Source: CAWGJF01 sp963822905 (GTDB lineage Bacteria > Bacteroidota > Ignavibacteria > Ignavibacteriales > Ignavibacteriaceae). From it: a stretch of 64,000 nt of DNA. Shown here piece by piece: positions 17,650 through 25,949 of this stretch. Below the pieces are notes generated by a model that was given only the letters and a program-made list of their open reading frames with translations, ran no database searches and was not told the DNA's origin. Both the position numbers and the translations under genes were made by a program. Every line of letters starts with the position of its first letter. Position 1 is the first letter of the stretch. The stretch is taken from positions 744,001 to 808,000 of the forward strand of contig CAWGJF010000002.1 in the NCBI GenBank assembly GCA_963822905.1, read 5' to 3'.

Positions 17650-18180
17650 CTATTCTTCATTATCATATTTTACGATTGAATGGATGTCATAAGCATCCAG
17701 TTTTCTTCTTCCGTTAAGAAAAGTAAGTTCGATGATGAAGGAAACAAGTACAATCTTTCCACCCAGTTTTTCAATAACCTTACACGCAGCTTCAGCTGTC
17801 CCACCAGTTGCAAGCAAATCATCGTGTAAAAGTACTCTGTCGCTCGAGGTGATAGCATCTTTGTGAATTTCAATTTTATCTGTTCCATATTCCAGTTCAT
17901 AAGTTGCAGATTCAGTTTCCGCAGGCAGCTTCCCCGGCTTTCTGGCAGGCACAAATCCGGCGTCCAGCCTGTTTGCCAGTAAAGAACCAAAAATAAAACC
18001 TCTTGACTCAACTCCAACTACTTTTGTTATATTTTTTCCAGCAGAAAAATCCAGGAGCTTGTCTAATGTATAATTCATAGCTTCAGGATTTTTAAGTAAA
18101 GTAGTTATATCCCTAAACATTATTCCCTGTTTTGGAAAATCCTTTATGCTCCGGATGTGATCACGCAAATCAAATGACAT
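17650..18180 (-). CDS. apt: Adenine phosphoribosyltransferase
   Basis: Purine salvage: adenine plus PRPP gives AMP and pyrophosphate, in the cytoplasm. The 176-residue protein has the Apt N-terminus (IRSIKDFPKQGIMFRDITTLLKNP), the VVGVESRGFIFGSLLA block, the ARKPGKLPAET loop and the PRPP-binding motif VLLHDDLLATGGTAEA. The length is standard. It lies two bases after the enoyl-CoA hydratase gene and 15 before the SpoIIM gene. Confidence 0.96.
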   Translation of the reverse strand: MSFDLRDHIRSIKDFPKQGIMFRDITTLLKNPEAMNYTLDKLLDFSAGKNITKVVGVESRGFIFGSLLANRLDAGFVPARKPGKLPAETESATYELEYGTDKIEIHKDAITSSDRVLLHDDLLATGGTAEAACKVIEKLGGKIVLVSFIIELTFLNGRRKLDAYDIHSIVKYDNEE

Positions 18181-18182
18181 AA

Positions 18183-18944
18183 TTACTTACCTGATTTATT
18201 GAGAAAATTACTTAATCCTTCTTTAAAATCCTTTGTTGATCTACTGATTGTATTAAGCTCAAGACAATATTCTACTGCTTTTTCAACTGGCATATTTGAA
18301 ATTGTCTTAATCATTTTTTTCGTTGCAATTAGACTATTAGAAGAATAGGAAGCAAGCTGATAAGAAATCTCAAGAGCTGTCTCTAATACGTTATATGACA
18401 GATAATTAACAAGATTAATCTCATAAGCTCGTTTGCCATTAATAATGGCTCCGGTCAGTAGCAAATGGTTAGCATTTCCCTCTCCAATTTTGTGAATCAG
18501 GAAGATTGAAACCATAGCCGGGATAAATCCTATTTTAACTTCAGTATAACCAAATCTTGAATCTTCAGGATGTGCCACGATAAAATCACATACTGATGCT
18601 AATCCACAACCACCGGCAATAGCTGCTCCCTGCACTGCAGCTATCACAGGTTTTTGAAAATTATAAATCATCAAAAACATTTCTGCCAATTCGCGTGAAT
18701 CTTTTTCATTGTCAATTGACGAATAATTCCTGAGTTCATTTAGATATTCAAGATCGGCACCTGCACAGAATGCATTACCTTCCCCGGTTATAATCAGAAC
18801 TTTAACATCATCATCTTTCTCAATTTCCTTTAGTTTTTCTTTAATCTGCTTAACCATTTCAGGATGAAGTGCATTTCTTTTTTCTGGCCTGTCAAGGTAG
18901 AGAATGCCGGTATGATTTTGAACTATAAACTTTATCATTTCCAC
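18183..18944 (-). CDS. Enoyl-CoA hydratase/isomerase family protein
   Basis: 253-residue crotonase-fold protein that acts on acyl-CoA thioesters. The oxyanion-hole segments are visible: ALHPEM and GEGNAFCAGADLEYL, then AAVQGAAIAGGCGLASVCDFIVA and the FGYTEVKIGFIPAMVS block, in which Glu in the TEVKIGF position matches the hydratase catalytic glutamate. The precise substrate cannot be told from sequence; a short-chain enoyl-CoA or a methylglutaconyl-CoA type is possible. The start is either GTG at 18944 (AGGGA six bases upstream) or ATG two codons later. Confidence 0.88.
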   Translation of the reverse strand: MEMIKFIVQNHTGILYLDRPEKRNALHPEMVKQIKEKLKEIEKDDDVKVLIITGEGNAFCAGADLEYLNELRNYSSIDNEKDSRELAEMFLMIYNFQKPVIAAVQGAAIAGGCGLASVCDFIVAHPEDSRFGYTEVKIGFIPAMVSIFLIHKIGEGNANHLLLTGAIINGKRAYEINLVNYLSYNVLETALEISYQLASYSSNSLIATKKMIKTISNMPVEKAVEYCLELNTISRSTKDFKEGLSNFLNKSGK

Positions 18945-18956
18945 AAATTGTCCCTG

Positions 18957-19571
18957 TTATTTTCCGAATAAATTAACTATCAACATTATTTGTAAATACA
19001 CTGAAATAAAAGCAAGTATTATACCCGCAATAACCTGGCTAAGTGTATGCATTTTAAGATAAATTCTTGCCCAGCCAAGTAACACAATTAATGATATTGC
19101 CAATAATAGCGGTAATCCGAACACATAAAAAACCGCTGCTAACGCTCCTGCCGCACCCATTGAATGAGCACTTATTTTCCAGTACCAGTTGATCAATATT
19201 GTCAATAACGTATTGGAAATATAACAAAACCAGAAAGCGATTGAAATAATATTTACCTGAATAATTATCAGTACTGCAAGCCCTACAGAATAAAAAATAA
19301 TTGCAATAAGAAATGGTAAAGTTCTTTCTTCCTTTATAGAAGCGTCTATGTCCTTAAGCTTTCCTTTTTTGCGAAGAATAAAAAAAAGAGTTATCGGTGA
19401 AATAAAACCAAAAATAAATGCTGTGAGAATTGTTACAATTATTTTTAAAGTTTCAGTTTCAAGAGTAAGTGCAAATATTGTAAATACAATTATGGTGAAA
19501 GATGGTGGGACAAAAAGAATTGAAATAAATTGTGCAAACTTTCGGGCTGGATTTCCTGCTTCCGTATTCAA
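18957..19571 (-). CDS. PAP2-superfamily-like integral membrane protein
   Basis: 204 residues with about six membrane spans. Degenerate PAP2 phosphatase motifs can be picked out: a K-x-E-R-T-L-P segment (KEERTLPF), SAHSMGAAG in place of PSGH, and ARIYLKMHTLSQVIAG in place of SRxxxxxHxxxD. The two catalytic histidines appear present, but the last acidic residue is Gln. It may be an active variant or a non-catalytic relative. Its start overlaps the end of dusB by four bases, so it is translated after it. Confidence 0.72.
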   Translation of the reverse strand: MNTEAGNPARKFAQFISILFVPPSFTIIVFTIFALTLETETLKIIVTILTAFIFGFISPITLFFILRKKGKLKDIDASIKEERTLPFLIAIIFYSVGLAVLIIIQVNIISIAFWFCYISNTLLTILINWYWKISAHSMGAAGALAAVFYVFGLPLLLAISLIVLLGWARIYLKMHTLSQVIAGIILAFISVYLQIMLIVNLFGK

Positions 19572-20554
19572 ACAATTTCAACAGATTGTTTTAACGAATT
19601 AAGATAATTTAGAAGTACATCTTCAACGTCCGGATATCCAACATATTTCATCAAATCATTTCTAACACTTGAAGCATTATACATACCTTTCAGATAGCCG
19701 GTATAAAATTTCCTATGCTCAATTACTGCTCTCCGCTCACCTTTAATTCTTATCGCAAACTGAAGATGTCTTAGGCAGGTTTTAATTTTTTTGGCTTCAT
19801 CAATTACGGTTTTTATTGAACCAGTATTCAATAATTCTTTTGCTTCTTCAAATATCCACGGATTACCGATTGCTCCCCTGGCTATCATTACAGCATCAGC
19901 ATTTGTTTCATTAAAAGCACGTTTAACATCATAAGCTGTTAGTACGTTGCCGTTCAGGATTACAGGAATATCAACAACTTCTTTTATTCTTGGAATCCAG
20001 CTCCAGTCAGCATCGCCTTTGTGACCGTCTTTCCTGGTTCTGCAGTGAATTGTGATTGCAACCGCACCGGCATCTTCCATTCTTTTTGCAACTTCAAGTA
20101 TCTTGATGCTATCGTGGTCCCAGCCAAGACGGGTTTTTACAGTTACAGGAAGTGATGTTGCTTTTACAACTGAACTTACAAGCTCTTGCATATAAACAGG
20201 ATCCTTAAGCAAAGCTGAACCGGCACCAAGTCCAACAACATTTTTAACCCAGCAGCCCGCATTTATATCTATCAAATCAGGATTTTCAGCTTCAGCAATT
20301 TTTGCTGCACCAACCATCGATTCAATATTTCCTCCGTAAATCTGTATTCCAACTGGTCTTTCTTCTTCTACTATCTCAAGTTTTTTATGTGTCTTTTCAT
20401 TTGCACGTACTAGCCCATCTGAGTTAACAAATTCAGTATAAACTATATCCGCACCAAGCTCCCTGCAAATGAGTCTGAATGAAATATCTGTAACATCCTC
20501 CATTGGTGCAAGGAGTATAGCTTTATTTAGTTCTGTTTTACCGATTTTGAGCAT
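19568..20554 (-). CDS. dusB: tRNA-dihydrouridine synthase, DusB/Nifr3 family
   Basis: Flavin enzyme that reduces specific uridines in tRNA D-loops. The 328-residue protein has the TIM-barrel landmarks of the family: LLAPMEDVTDISFR at the N-terminus, the FMN-binding QIYGG, the catalytic Cys101 in DINAGCWVKNVVGLGAGSALLKD (quoted in parts), VTVKTRLGWD, ITIHCRTR and GNGNVLTAYDV-like VILNGNV, then DAVMIARGAIGNPWIF. The residue after the catalytic cysteine is Trp rather than the Pro seen in most Dus enzymes. It heads the minus-strand run, with a promoter-like site just upstream. Confidence 0.92.
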   Translation of the reverse strand: MLKIGKTELNKAILLAPMEDVTDISFRLICRELGADIVYTEFVNSDGLVRANEKTHKKLEIVEEERPVGIQIYGGNIESMVGAAKIAEAENPDLIDINAGCWVKNVVGLGAGSALLKDPVYMQELVSSVVKATSLPVTVKTRLGWDHDSIKILEVAKRMEDAGAVAITIHCRTRKDGHKGDADWSWIPRIKEVVDIPVILNGNVLTAYDVKRAFNETNADAVMIARGAIGNPWIFEEAKELLNTGSIKTVIDEAKKIKTCLRHLQFAIRIKGERRAVIEHRKFYTGYLKGMYNASSVRNDLMKYVGYPDVEDVLLNYLNSLKQSVEIV

Positions 20555-20572
20555 TTATAAAACATTACATTT

Positions 20573-20601
20573 TAGTTATGCAAAGATAGGGATTATGGCA
20601 A
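20573..20601 (-). promoter_or_regulatory. Possible promoter for the dusB run
   Basis: On the minus strand TTGCCA (20601-20596) and TAACTA (20578-20573) are 17 bases apart. A start near 20566 would give a leader of about a dozen bases before the dusB ATG. Both boxes match consensus only in part. Confidence 0.35.
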
Positions 20602-20640
20602 AATAGAGAAAATGGGACTCAGTTAAGTATATATACCTCT

Positions 20641-21432
20641 TCAAATTGAAATATACTTTTTGCTGAGGATTTTAAGCTCACTGTACATATCTGAAAACTT
20701 CTTATCCAATGATAAATCAAATGAGTTTTTTATATTTTCAACAATTCTAAACATTCTATCTAAGGATGAAATTAAGATACTTGGAATATTGTTTTTATTA
20801 GGACCCCAATTAAAAGAAGAAAGCGCTCCATTAGTATCGAGAATAAAATGTTTTTTTATCTCATAGATATTCGCGTGAGAGGTTAAACATAATATTGAAT
20901 AATACATGTCATAGTCCATTAGCATATCAGCCTTTTCCGCATAATCTCTTATTGATAATTTTTTACATTTGTTTGAATCTTTAACTTGAATTACCTCATT
21001 AAGTTTCTCTTCAATTTCATTAATTGAAATAGAATTTGGAAAATTTTCTTTCCAATTAAATGATTTTTTAAGAATTTTCTCGTTTTCGATTACTTCTTGA
21101 GCTAAATATTCATTTGCAAAATCAAAGTTTTTACTAATAGCTATAATTATATATTCTATCTCAATAAAACTTCTTAACAATACTTTAGCCTCGCCTGAAA
21201 TACCTTTTGAACAGAGAAGAAAAATTGATTGAAAGGTACTTAAGGATCTCAGATATAATGCAGCTAAACACCAATGATAAATTTTATCTCCTTTAATTTT
21301 TATCTCAAATGAGATCGACTGAAAATATTTATTGACATCTTTAACAAATTTGAACAATACTGAAAATTCATCTGCAAATTTACTCTCAACATTTTTTAAT
21401 TCAGAACTAAGAAATCCTTCTTCATTAAGCAT
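20641..21432 (-). CDS. DUF5677-like protein
   Basis: 263-residue soluble, helix-rich protein. The central segment GISGEAKVLLRSFIEIEYIIIAIS and the later YYSILCLTSHANIYEIKKHF match the look of DUF5677/AbiV-neighbourhood HEPN-like helical proteins, but this is by eye. No signal peptide or membrane helix is seen. It is isolated, with its own gaps on both sides and an unusually high content of Lys, Ile and Ser. Proteins of this group are often found in variable parts of genomes. Function unknown. Confidence 0.7.
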   Translation of the reverse strand: MLNEEGFLSSELKNVESKFADEFSVLFKFVKDVNKYFQSISFEIKIKGDKIYHWCLAALYLRSLSTFQSIFLLCSKGISGEAKVLLRSFIEIEYIIIAISKNFDFANEYLAQEVIENEKILKKSFNWKENFPNSISINEIEEKLNEVIQVKDSNKCKKLSIRDYAEKADMLMDYDMYYSILCLTSHANIYEIKKHFILDTNGALSSFNWGPNKNNIPSILISSLDRMFRIVENIKNSFDLSLDKKFSDMYSELKILSKKYISI

Positions 21433-21488
21433 TATTAATTACCTTCAATATTCCTGATGAATTCAAGAAAAAAGAACTTCAATGTTTG

Positions 21489-21629
21489 TTAAAAAACATA
21501 ACCTATCCCGGCCTCAATTTCTGAAGTAAAAAAATCCTGCGAGTAATCACCCAGTTTTCTTAGTCCAGCATCGAACCAGATCGAGTGAGTATATCTTAAT
21601 TTTATCGAGGGATTATCAAAGCATAATTC
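21489..21629 (-). pseudogene. Orphan C-terminal fragment of an outer-membrane beta-barrel protein
   Basis: In a frame different from the neighbouring barrel gene there is an open stretch of about 47 codons. It ends with the alternating pattern of a closing beta-barrel and a terminal phenylalanine before TAA: IKLRYTHSIWFDAGLRKLG, then DFFTSEIEAGIGYVF. It has no start codon of its own and begins inside the end of the upstream gene, just after an in-frame TAG. I read it as the leftover tail of a second, mostly deleted outer-membrane protein gene, or as the original tail of the upstream gene after recombination. Confidence 0.5.
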
Positions 21630-22242
21630 CTAATCTGAAATCAAAGCAATGGGTAGTTACTTCCACATTTTCATTTTTATAAAGAGAAGTTAAGTTTTGC
21701 GTGTAAATAAATTCAACAAGCAGATTTATTGATTCCAGATGAATTTCGGAGCCAGCACCAAATCTTATGCTGAATTGATCCTTTTTAAAATCATCATAAA
21801 AGCTTGCTTTATCATTTATGGACTTATTGATTTCGTAATCAATTGCAGGTCCGCCGATGAAATACGGTGTTATTACACCAAAATCTATTTTAGCTTTTGC
21901 CAAAGCAGAAAAGTTAAGGTAATTAATTTTTAATGACCAGGTTATTGTAGTTCCATCTCCATCCGGATTCTGGACAGTAGTTACCGGGACTTCTTTTTCG
22001 ACATTCCTCTGGATATAATTTATTTCACCTACAAGCTCAAAATTACTTACTTCTAAAAATTCCCCGAAAACCCCGATATTTAATCCCAAAGCGTCATCTG
22101 GATCAAAGTTAGCATAGTCAATTGAGTAATTCCAGTTTTGGTGATTTAGTGTGCCTCCAACTTTTATCCCATAATCATTTAGTATTTGCGCATTAACAAT
22201 TTCGGGTAGTAAAATAGAAAGGATGATGATAAGCATTTTCAT
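21616..22242 (-). CDS. Small outer-membrane beta-barrel protein
   Basis: 208 residues with the chosen start. A signal peptide ends near IVNAQ; the mature part has repeated amphipathic beta strands (INYLNFSALAKAKIDFGVITPYFIGGPAIDYE, quoted in parts: LNFSALAKAKID and TPYFIGGPAID). It resembles the PorT/OmpW-size barrels common in Bacteroidota. The ATG at 22242 is chosen because GGGGA lies five bases upstream; the frame is open to an ATG at 22254, which would put this Shine-Dalgarno inside the gene. The ligand or function is unknown. Its 3' end overlaps the orphan barrel fragment. Confidence 0.8.
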   Translation of the reverse strand: MKMLIIILSILLPEIVNAQILNDYGIKVGGTLNHQNWNYSIDYANFDPDDALGLNIGVFGEFLEVSNFELVGEINYIQRNVEKEVPVTTVQNPDGDGTTITWSLKINYLNFSALAKAKIDFGVITPYFIGGPAIDYEINKSINDKASFYDDFKKDQFSIRFGAGSEIHLESINLLVEFIYTQNLTSLYKNENVEVTTHCFDFRLGIML

Positions 22243-22336
22243 GACATTCCCCATCTTAAGTAATAATTAAATCCTACTACAAATATCCTAATTCTTATTT
22301 ATTCCGACAACCAAATATTTAAAATTCAATTCCAAA

Positions 22337-22966
22337 TTAAATAATCCTATACCCTAAACTCAGCCCAACAAATATCTGAAATCTTTCAAAGTAATTTGTG
22401 TAATAGTTAGCTGAAGCATCTATAAATAAATCAGGTATTAAATCTGTCCTGATTCCTGCTCCGAGCGAGTGGACAAAGTAGTTTTGAACTTCAGAATTAA
22501 TAAAATAGATATTTTCCCCAATTTGATTAAGATTTGAATACCGGGTTGTTATTGTACCCAAATCCTGGACAAGCACACCAACTCCTGTTAACAGATAAAA
22601 CTTAAACCGGCTTTGTGGTGAGAAAAAATATTTTGCTTCGATGGAAGATCTCCACAATTTAGAATCCTTCCCTTCGGCAGAAATGAAAGAAATTTCAGGT
22701 ATTCTTAAGCTGTTATCTGCGTAGTCCCTAAAAGTATAATGAGAATATTGAATAACTGCGGTTAAAATAATTTTATTTGAAACGGAGTACTCACCATTCA
22801 GTCCGAATGTAACACCTTTATCCCAATATGCATTCGATCCATCAATTCCCGAATTTCCGTAAAGTGATATTTCATTCGGGTCAATACCACCAGAAGCAAT
22901 GACAGATATTTGTGAAAAAGAAGTGTTACTTAAAATAACGAATGTAAAAAGTAAGTAGAACTTCAT
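22337..22966 (-). CDS. Small outer-membrane beta-barrel protein
   Basis: 209 residues with a clear signal peptide (MKFYLLFTFVILSNTSFSQ) and alternating strands through the rest, for example KLWRSSIEAKYFFSPQSRFKFYLLTGVGVLVQ and the closing FQIFVGLSLGYRII. It is of the same size class as the neighbour at 21616 but not obviously a duplicate of it. GGGG lies five bases before the ATG. A 204-base gap separates it from the response-regulator gene upstream. Function unknown. Confidence 0.8.
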   Translation of the reverse strand: MKFYLLFTFVILSNTSFSQISVIASGGIDPNEISLYGNSGIDGSNAYWDKGVTFGLNGEYSVSNKIILTAVIQYSHYTFRDYADNSLRIPEISFISAEGKDSKLWRSSIEAKYFFSPQSRFKFYLLTGVGVLVQDLGTITTRYSNLNQIGENIYFINSEVQNYFVHSLGAGIRTDLIPDLFIDASANYYTNYFERFQIFVGLSLGYRII

Positions 22967-23170
22967 ATTTACCCCTAATTAAAATTTTATTTGTTAAAAT
23001 TATTAAAAGCAGAATTATTATCAAGAGATAATTAATTGTTCAGTTGTGGTTTAGCAAATAATAAGATTTGGAATCTTACTTTGAATTAGTATTCATCTAA
23101 TTCTACGGATGAAATGTGATCCAAAAGATATAAGTAATTTTCTCAGCAGGAATGAACGAAGTAAGCTACA

Positions 23171-23578
23171 TTATGCAGCGAATAGTTCAGAATATATTGT
23201 TCGGACTCTATCTTTTGTTAGCGGTTTAACTATATAATCAGAAACAATGTCATAGGTAAGTGCTTTTCTTTTATCGCGGGAATCAACGGATGAGGAGAGA
23301 ATAAATACTTTTATTTTCTGTTTTACTTCAGCATCAAATTTTTCAAAACGCTCAAGAAACTCCCAACCACTCATAGTTGGCATATTAATATCAAGAAATA
23401 GGACAGCAGAAGGACCTTCTATTATTTCAGATTTTGATTTAAGAAATTCAAGTCCTTCTTCCGGGAAAAGAAATGTTCTTACACTTGCATCCTCAAGAAC
23501 AAGTTTAATAATTTTATTACATAAAAGATTATTTGTATAGTCATCATCGATGATGATGAAGTAAGGGCTCTGTATCAT
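23171..23578 (-). CDS. Single-domain response regulator
   Basis: 135-residue receiver domain without an output domain. It has the acidic pocket (FIIIDDDYTN), phospho-acceptor Asp63 (LFLDINMPTMSGWEF), the switch Ser/Thr region (IFILSSSVDS) and the conserved Lys in DYIVKPLTK. It lies 27 bases downstream of the REC-PAS-PAS kinase in the same direction, and is the likely partner or phosphate sink for it. Stand-alone receivers of this kind often act through protein-protein contacts. Confidence 0.9.
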   Translation of the reverse strand: MIQSPYFIIIDDDYTNNLLCNKIIKLVLEDASVRTFLFPEEGLEFLKSKSEIIEGPSAVLFLDINMPTMSGWEFLERFEKFDAEVKQKIKVFILSSSVDSRDKRKALTYDIVSDYIVKPLTKDRVRTIYSELFAA

Positions 23579-23605
23579 ATAACTTATAAATATTAATTAG
23601 AAAAC

Positions 23606-25483
23606 TTAGAGAGTGAACTCTATCCTAAATTCAGTACCTTTATTTACCTCACTTGAAACACTGATTTTACCACCAAGACTTTCAACCTGAGTTTTCACTA
23701 AGAATAGTCCCATTCCTTTTCCTTCAACATGATTATGAAATCGTTTATATAAGCCAAATACCTGTTCTCCTCTCTTTTGAAGATCAATACCCATACCATT
23801 ATCCTTAAAAATTAGTCCTGATTTGCCTTCTTCCACAAAACTTTTAATTTGAATTTCAAGAGCAATGTTTTGTTGCCTGAATTTAATGCTGTTTGAAATT
23901 AAATTATAAAAAATACTGTATAAATAACTTTTTACTGTTAATAATTTAGTTACATCCGTAAAATCTACATAAATTTTGACGTCATTATTTACTATCGATT
24001 TACTCAGGCTTATTTTGACATCATCAAGTAATTCTGAAAAATCTACAACAACTTTATTTTCATTTATCTCTTTTTTTATCTCCAGAATATTATTGAGATC
24101 ATGTATTACTTCATCCAGTTTTCCTACCGAAGTTGAAATCTGTTCAATCAGTTCACCCGATTCGCTACTTCCATTCATTTCTTGCAATGCTGAAGAAAGC
24201 CCGATTAGATTAGCCACAGGGCTTCGAAGATTATGTGATATTATATAAGCGAACTGTTCTAAATCTTTGTTCTGCTGAATAAGTTCAGATGTAATTTTGT
24301 CTCGCTCGCGTTCAGCAATCTTTCTTTCCGAAATATCAATAAGACTTGCTCTTAAGAGATTTTGTTTTGAATTAATAATTTTTACTAACCTTACTTCACA
24401 AAAAATGTCATTGCCTTTTGAATCACGACATACCCATTCAAAAAATGATTTTTCGCCCGCTACAGTTTTTGCAATAAAATCCGATGCTTTTTCAGAAGAA
24501 GTTATTCCATCCGGTTGAATATCAGCACTAATTTCTTCAGGTTTTTTTGTGATTAACTCTTTACCCGGATATTTAAGAAGTTTGATTGCATTATTGTTGT
24601 AATCACTTATTAATCCCGTGTCGACATTAAAAACTAAAATTGCTTCCGGTGCATTTTCAAAAAATTCCCGAAAACGAAGTTCATTTTCTTTAATAGATTC
24701 TTCGGCTCTTTTTTGTTCAGAAACATCCTGAATGAATCCTGTAATTGAAATTGGTTTACGGGCATCGTCTCGATCAATAATAAATTCGGACCACACATGT
24801 TTAGTTATATTATCAGAATCTATAACCCGGCAATTTAACTGAAGTGTATCCAGATTTAAAAAAGCATTTTTAATTGAGTTCTCAACAAATATCCTGTCTT
24901 CCGGATGAATAAATTTTATATATGTTTCCAGGGACGCTTCAATTTCATCTGGTTTATGCCCCAGGATTCTATAAATTTCATCAGACCATTTTGTAATTCC
25001 GGTTTTATAATCATGCTCCCAACTTCCAACGTTTGCAAGATATTCTATTTCACGCATTAAAGCTTCGCTTGCAATCACTTCTTCAAGATATTTGCGTCTT
25101 TCTTTTTCGACGACACATTTTTCAACTGCATTCTTAATAGCCGATGGTAAACGCTGCAATCTGTCTTTTAGAATATAATCACTCGCACCTTCTTTCATTA
25201 TTTCAATTGCATATTCTTCAGGAATGGTTGAAGTAATTAAAATCACAGGGATAAGCGAATCATTCTCTTTGGCAATCCTAAGAGCTTCAAGTGAATTAAT
25301 AGTTGGCAGGTTATGATCGGAGACTAATATATCAGGTTTGAATTCTTTAAGTGCGTCTATATAACTATTCCTGGAATCGACAACTTTCATTTCATAATCG
25401 ACTCCACTTTTGTTTAATTCCCTTTTTGCAAGTTCTACGTCAGTAGCTAAATCCTCCAGGTATAATATTTTGATACGATCCAT
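23606..25483 (-). CDS. Soluble hybrid-type sensor histidine kinase: receiver-PAS-PAS-HisKA-HATPase
   Basis: 625 residues with no membrane helix. An N-terminal receiver domain (residues 5-120; acidic DLATD and Asp56 in LVSDHNLP) is followed by two PAS domains (about 140-260 and 265-390, the second with NAPEAILVFNVDTG), a short coiled linker, a HisKA domain with phospho-acceptor His417 (FAYIISHNLRSPVANLIG) and an HATPase domain (about 500-620, with N box YNLISNSIKF, G1 DNGMGIDL and G2 GKGMGLFLVK). The receiver at the front suggests that it takes a signal from another kinase, plausibly the one at 25950-27068. It sits 17 bases after the Rcp1-like regulator. Confidence 0.93.
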   Translation of the reverse strand: MDRIKILYLEDLATDVELAKRELNKSGVDYEMKVVDSRNSYIDALKEFKPDILVSDHNLPTINSLEALRIAKENDSLIPVILITSTIPEEYAIEIMKEGASDYILKDRLQRLPSAIKNAVEKCVVEKERRKYLEEVIASEALMREIEYLANVGSWEHDYKTGITKWSDEIYRILGHKPDEIEASLETYIKFIHPEDRIFVENSIKNAFLNLDTLQLNCRVIDSDNITKHVWSEFIIDRDDARKPISITGFIQDVSEQKRAEESIKENELRFREFFENAPEAILVFNVDTGLISDYNNNAIKLLKYPGKELITKKPEEISADIQPDGITSSEKASDFIAKTVAGEKSFFEWVCRDSKGNDIFCEVRLVKIINSKQNLLRASLIDISERKIAERERDKITSELIQQNKDLEQFAYIISHNLRSPVANLIGLSSALQEMNGSSESGELIEQISTSVGKLDEVIHDLNNILEIKKEINENKVVVDFSELLDDVKISLSKSIVNNDVKIYVDFTDVTKLLTVKSYLYSIFYNLISNSIKFRQQNIALEIQIKSFVEEGKSGLIFKDNGMGIDLQKRGEQVFGLYKRFHNHVEGKGMGLFLVKTQVESLGGKISVSSEVNKGTEFRIEFTL

Positions 25484-25500
25484 AATTACTAAACTAATTA

Positions 25501-25941
25501 TTAATTTGGTTTTTCATTTAATACAATCCAGTAAAGTCCAATTTCAGATATTGCTTTTATAAAATTTTCAAATTCGACTGGTTTGACAATATAGCTGTTT
25601 GCGCCAAGTGCATAACACTTTTCAATGTCTGGATTTTCTTTTGAAGAGGTTAGTACTACAACCGGAATGTTCTTAGTATTTTCAGTTGATTTTACTCTTC
25701 TTAATATTTCTATTCCATCAACTTTTGGCATTTTCAGATCTAGAAAAATAACTTTTGGTTTGTTGTCTAAATTTCTTCCTTGATATGCACCGGTACCGAA
25801 AAGAAAATCAATTGCCTGTGCCCCATCATTAATATGAATTAAATTATTTTTAATATTACTTTTTTTAAGTGCACGGATAGTAAGTTCAGCATCATTAGGG
25901 TTATCTTCGATTAACAGGATTTCTACTTCTTCACTATTCAT
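25501..25941 (-). CDS. Rcp1-like single-domain response regulator
   Basis: 146-residue receiver of the type that partners cytosolic PAS or phytochrome-like kinases (Rcp1 family). Features are the pocket LLIEDNPNDAELTIRALKK, phospho-acceptor Asp68 (VIFLDLKMPKVDGIEILRR), VVVLTSSKE and the Lys in NSYIVKPVEF. It lies eight bases after the PAS kinase gene (25950) and 17 before the receiver-headed kinase, so it could carry phosphate between the two. Confidence 0.92.
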   Translation of the reverse strand: MNSEEVEILLIEDNPNDAELTIRALKKSNIKNNLIHINDGAQAIDFLFGTGAYQGRNLDNKPKVIFLDLKMPKVDGIEILRRVKSTENTKNIPVVVLTSSKENPDIEKCYALGANSYIVKPVEFENFIKAISEIGLYWIVLNEKPN

Positions 25942-25949
25942 ATTTGCCT

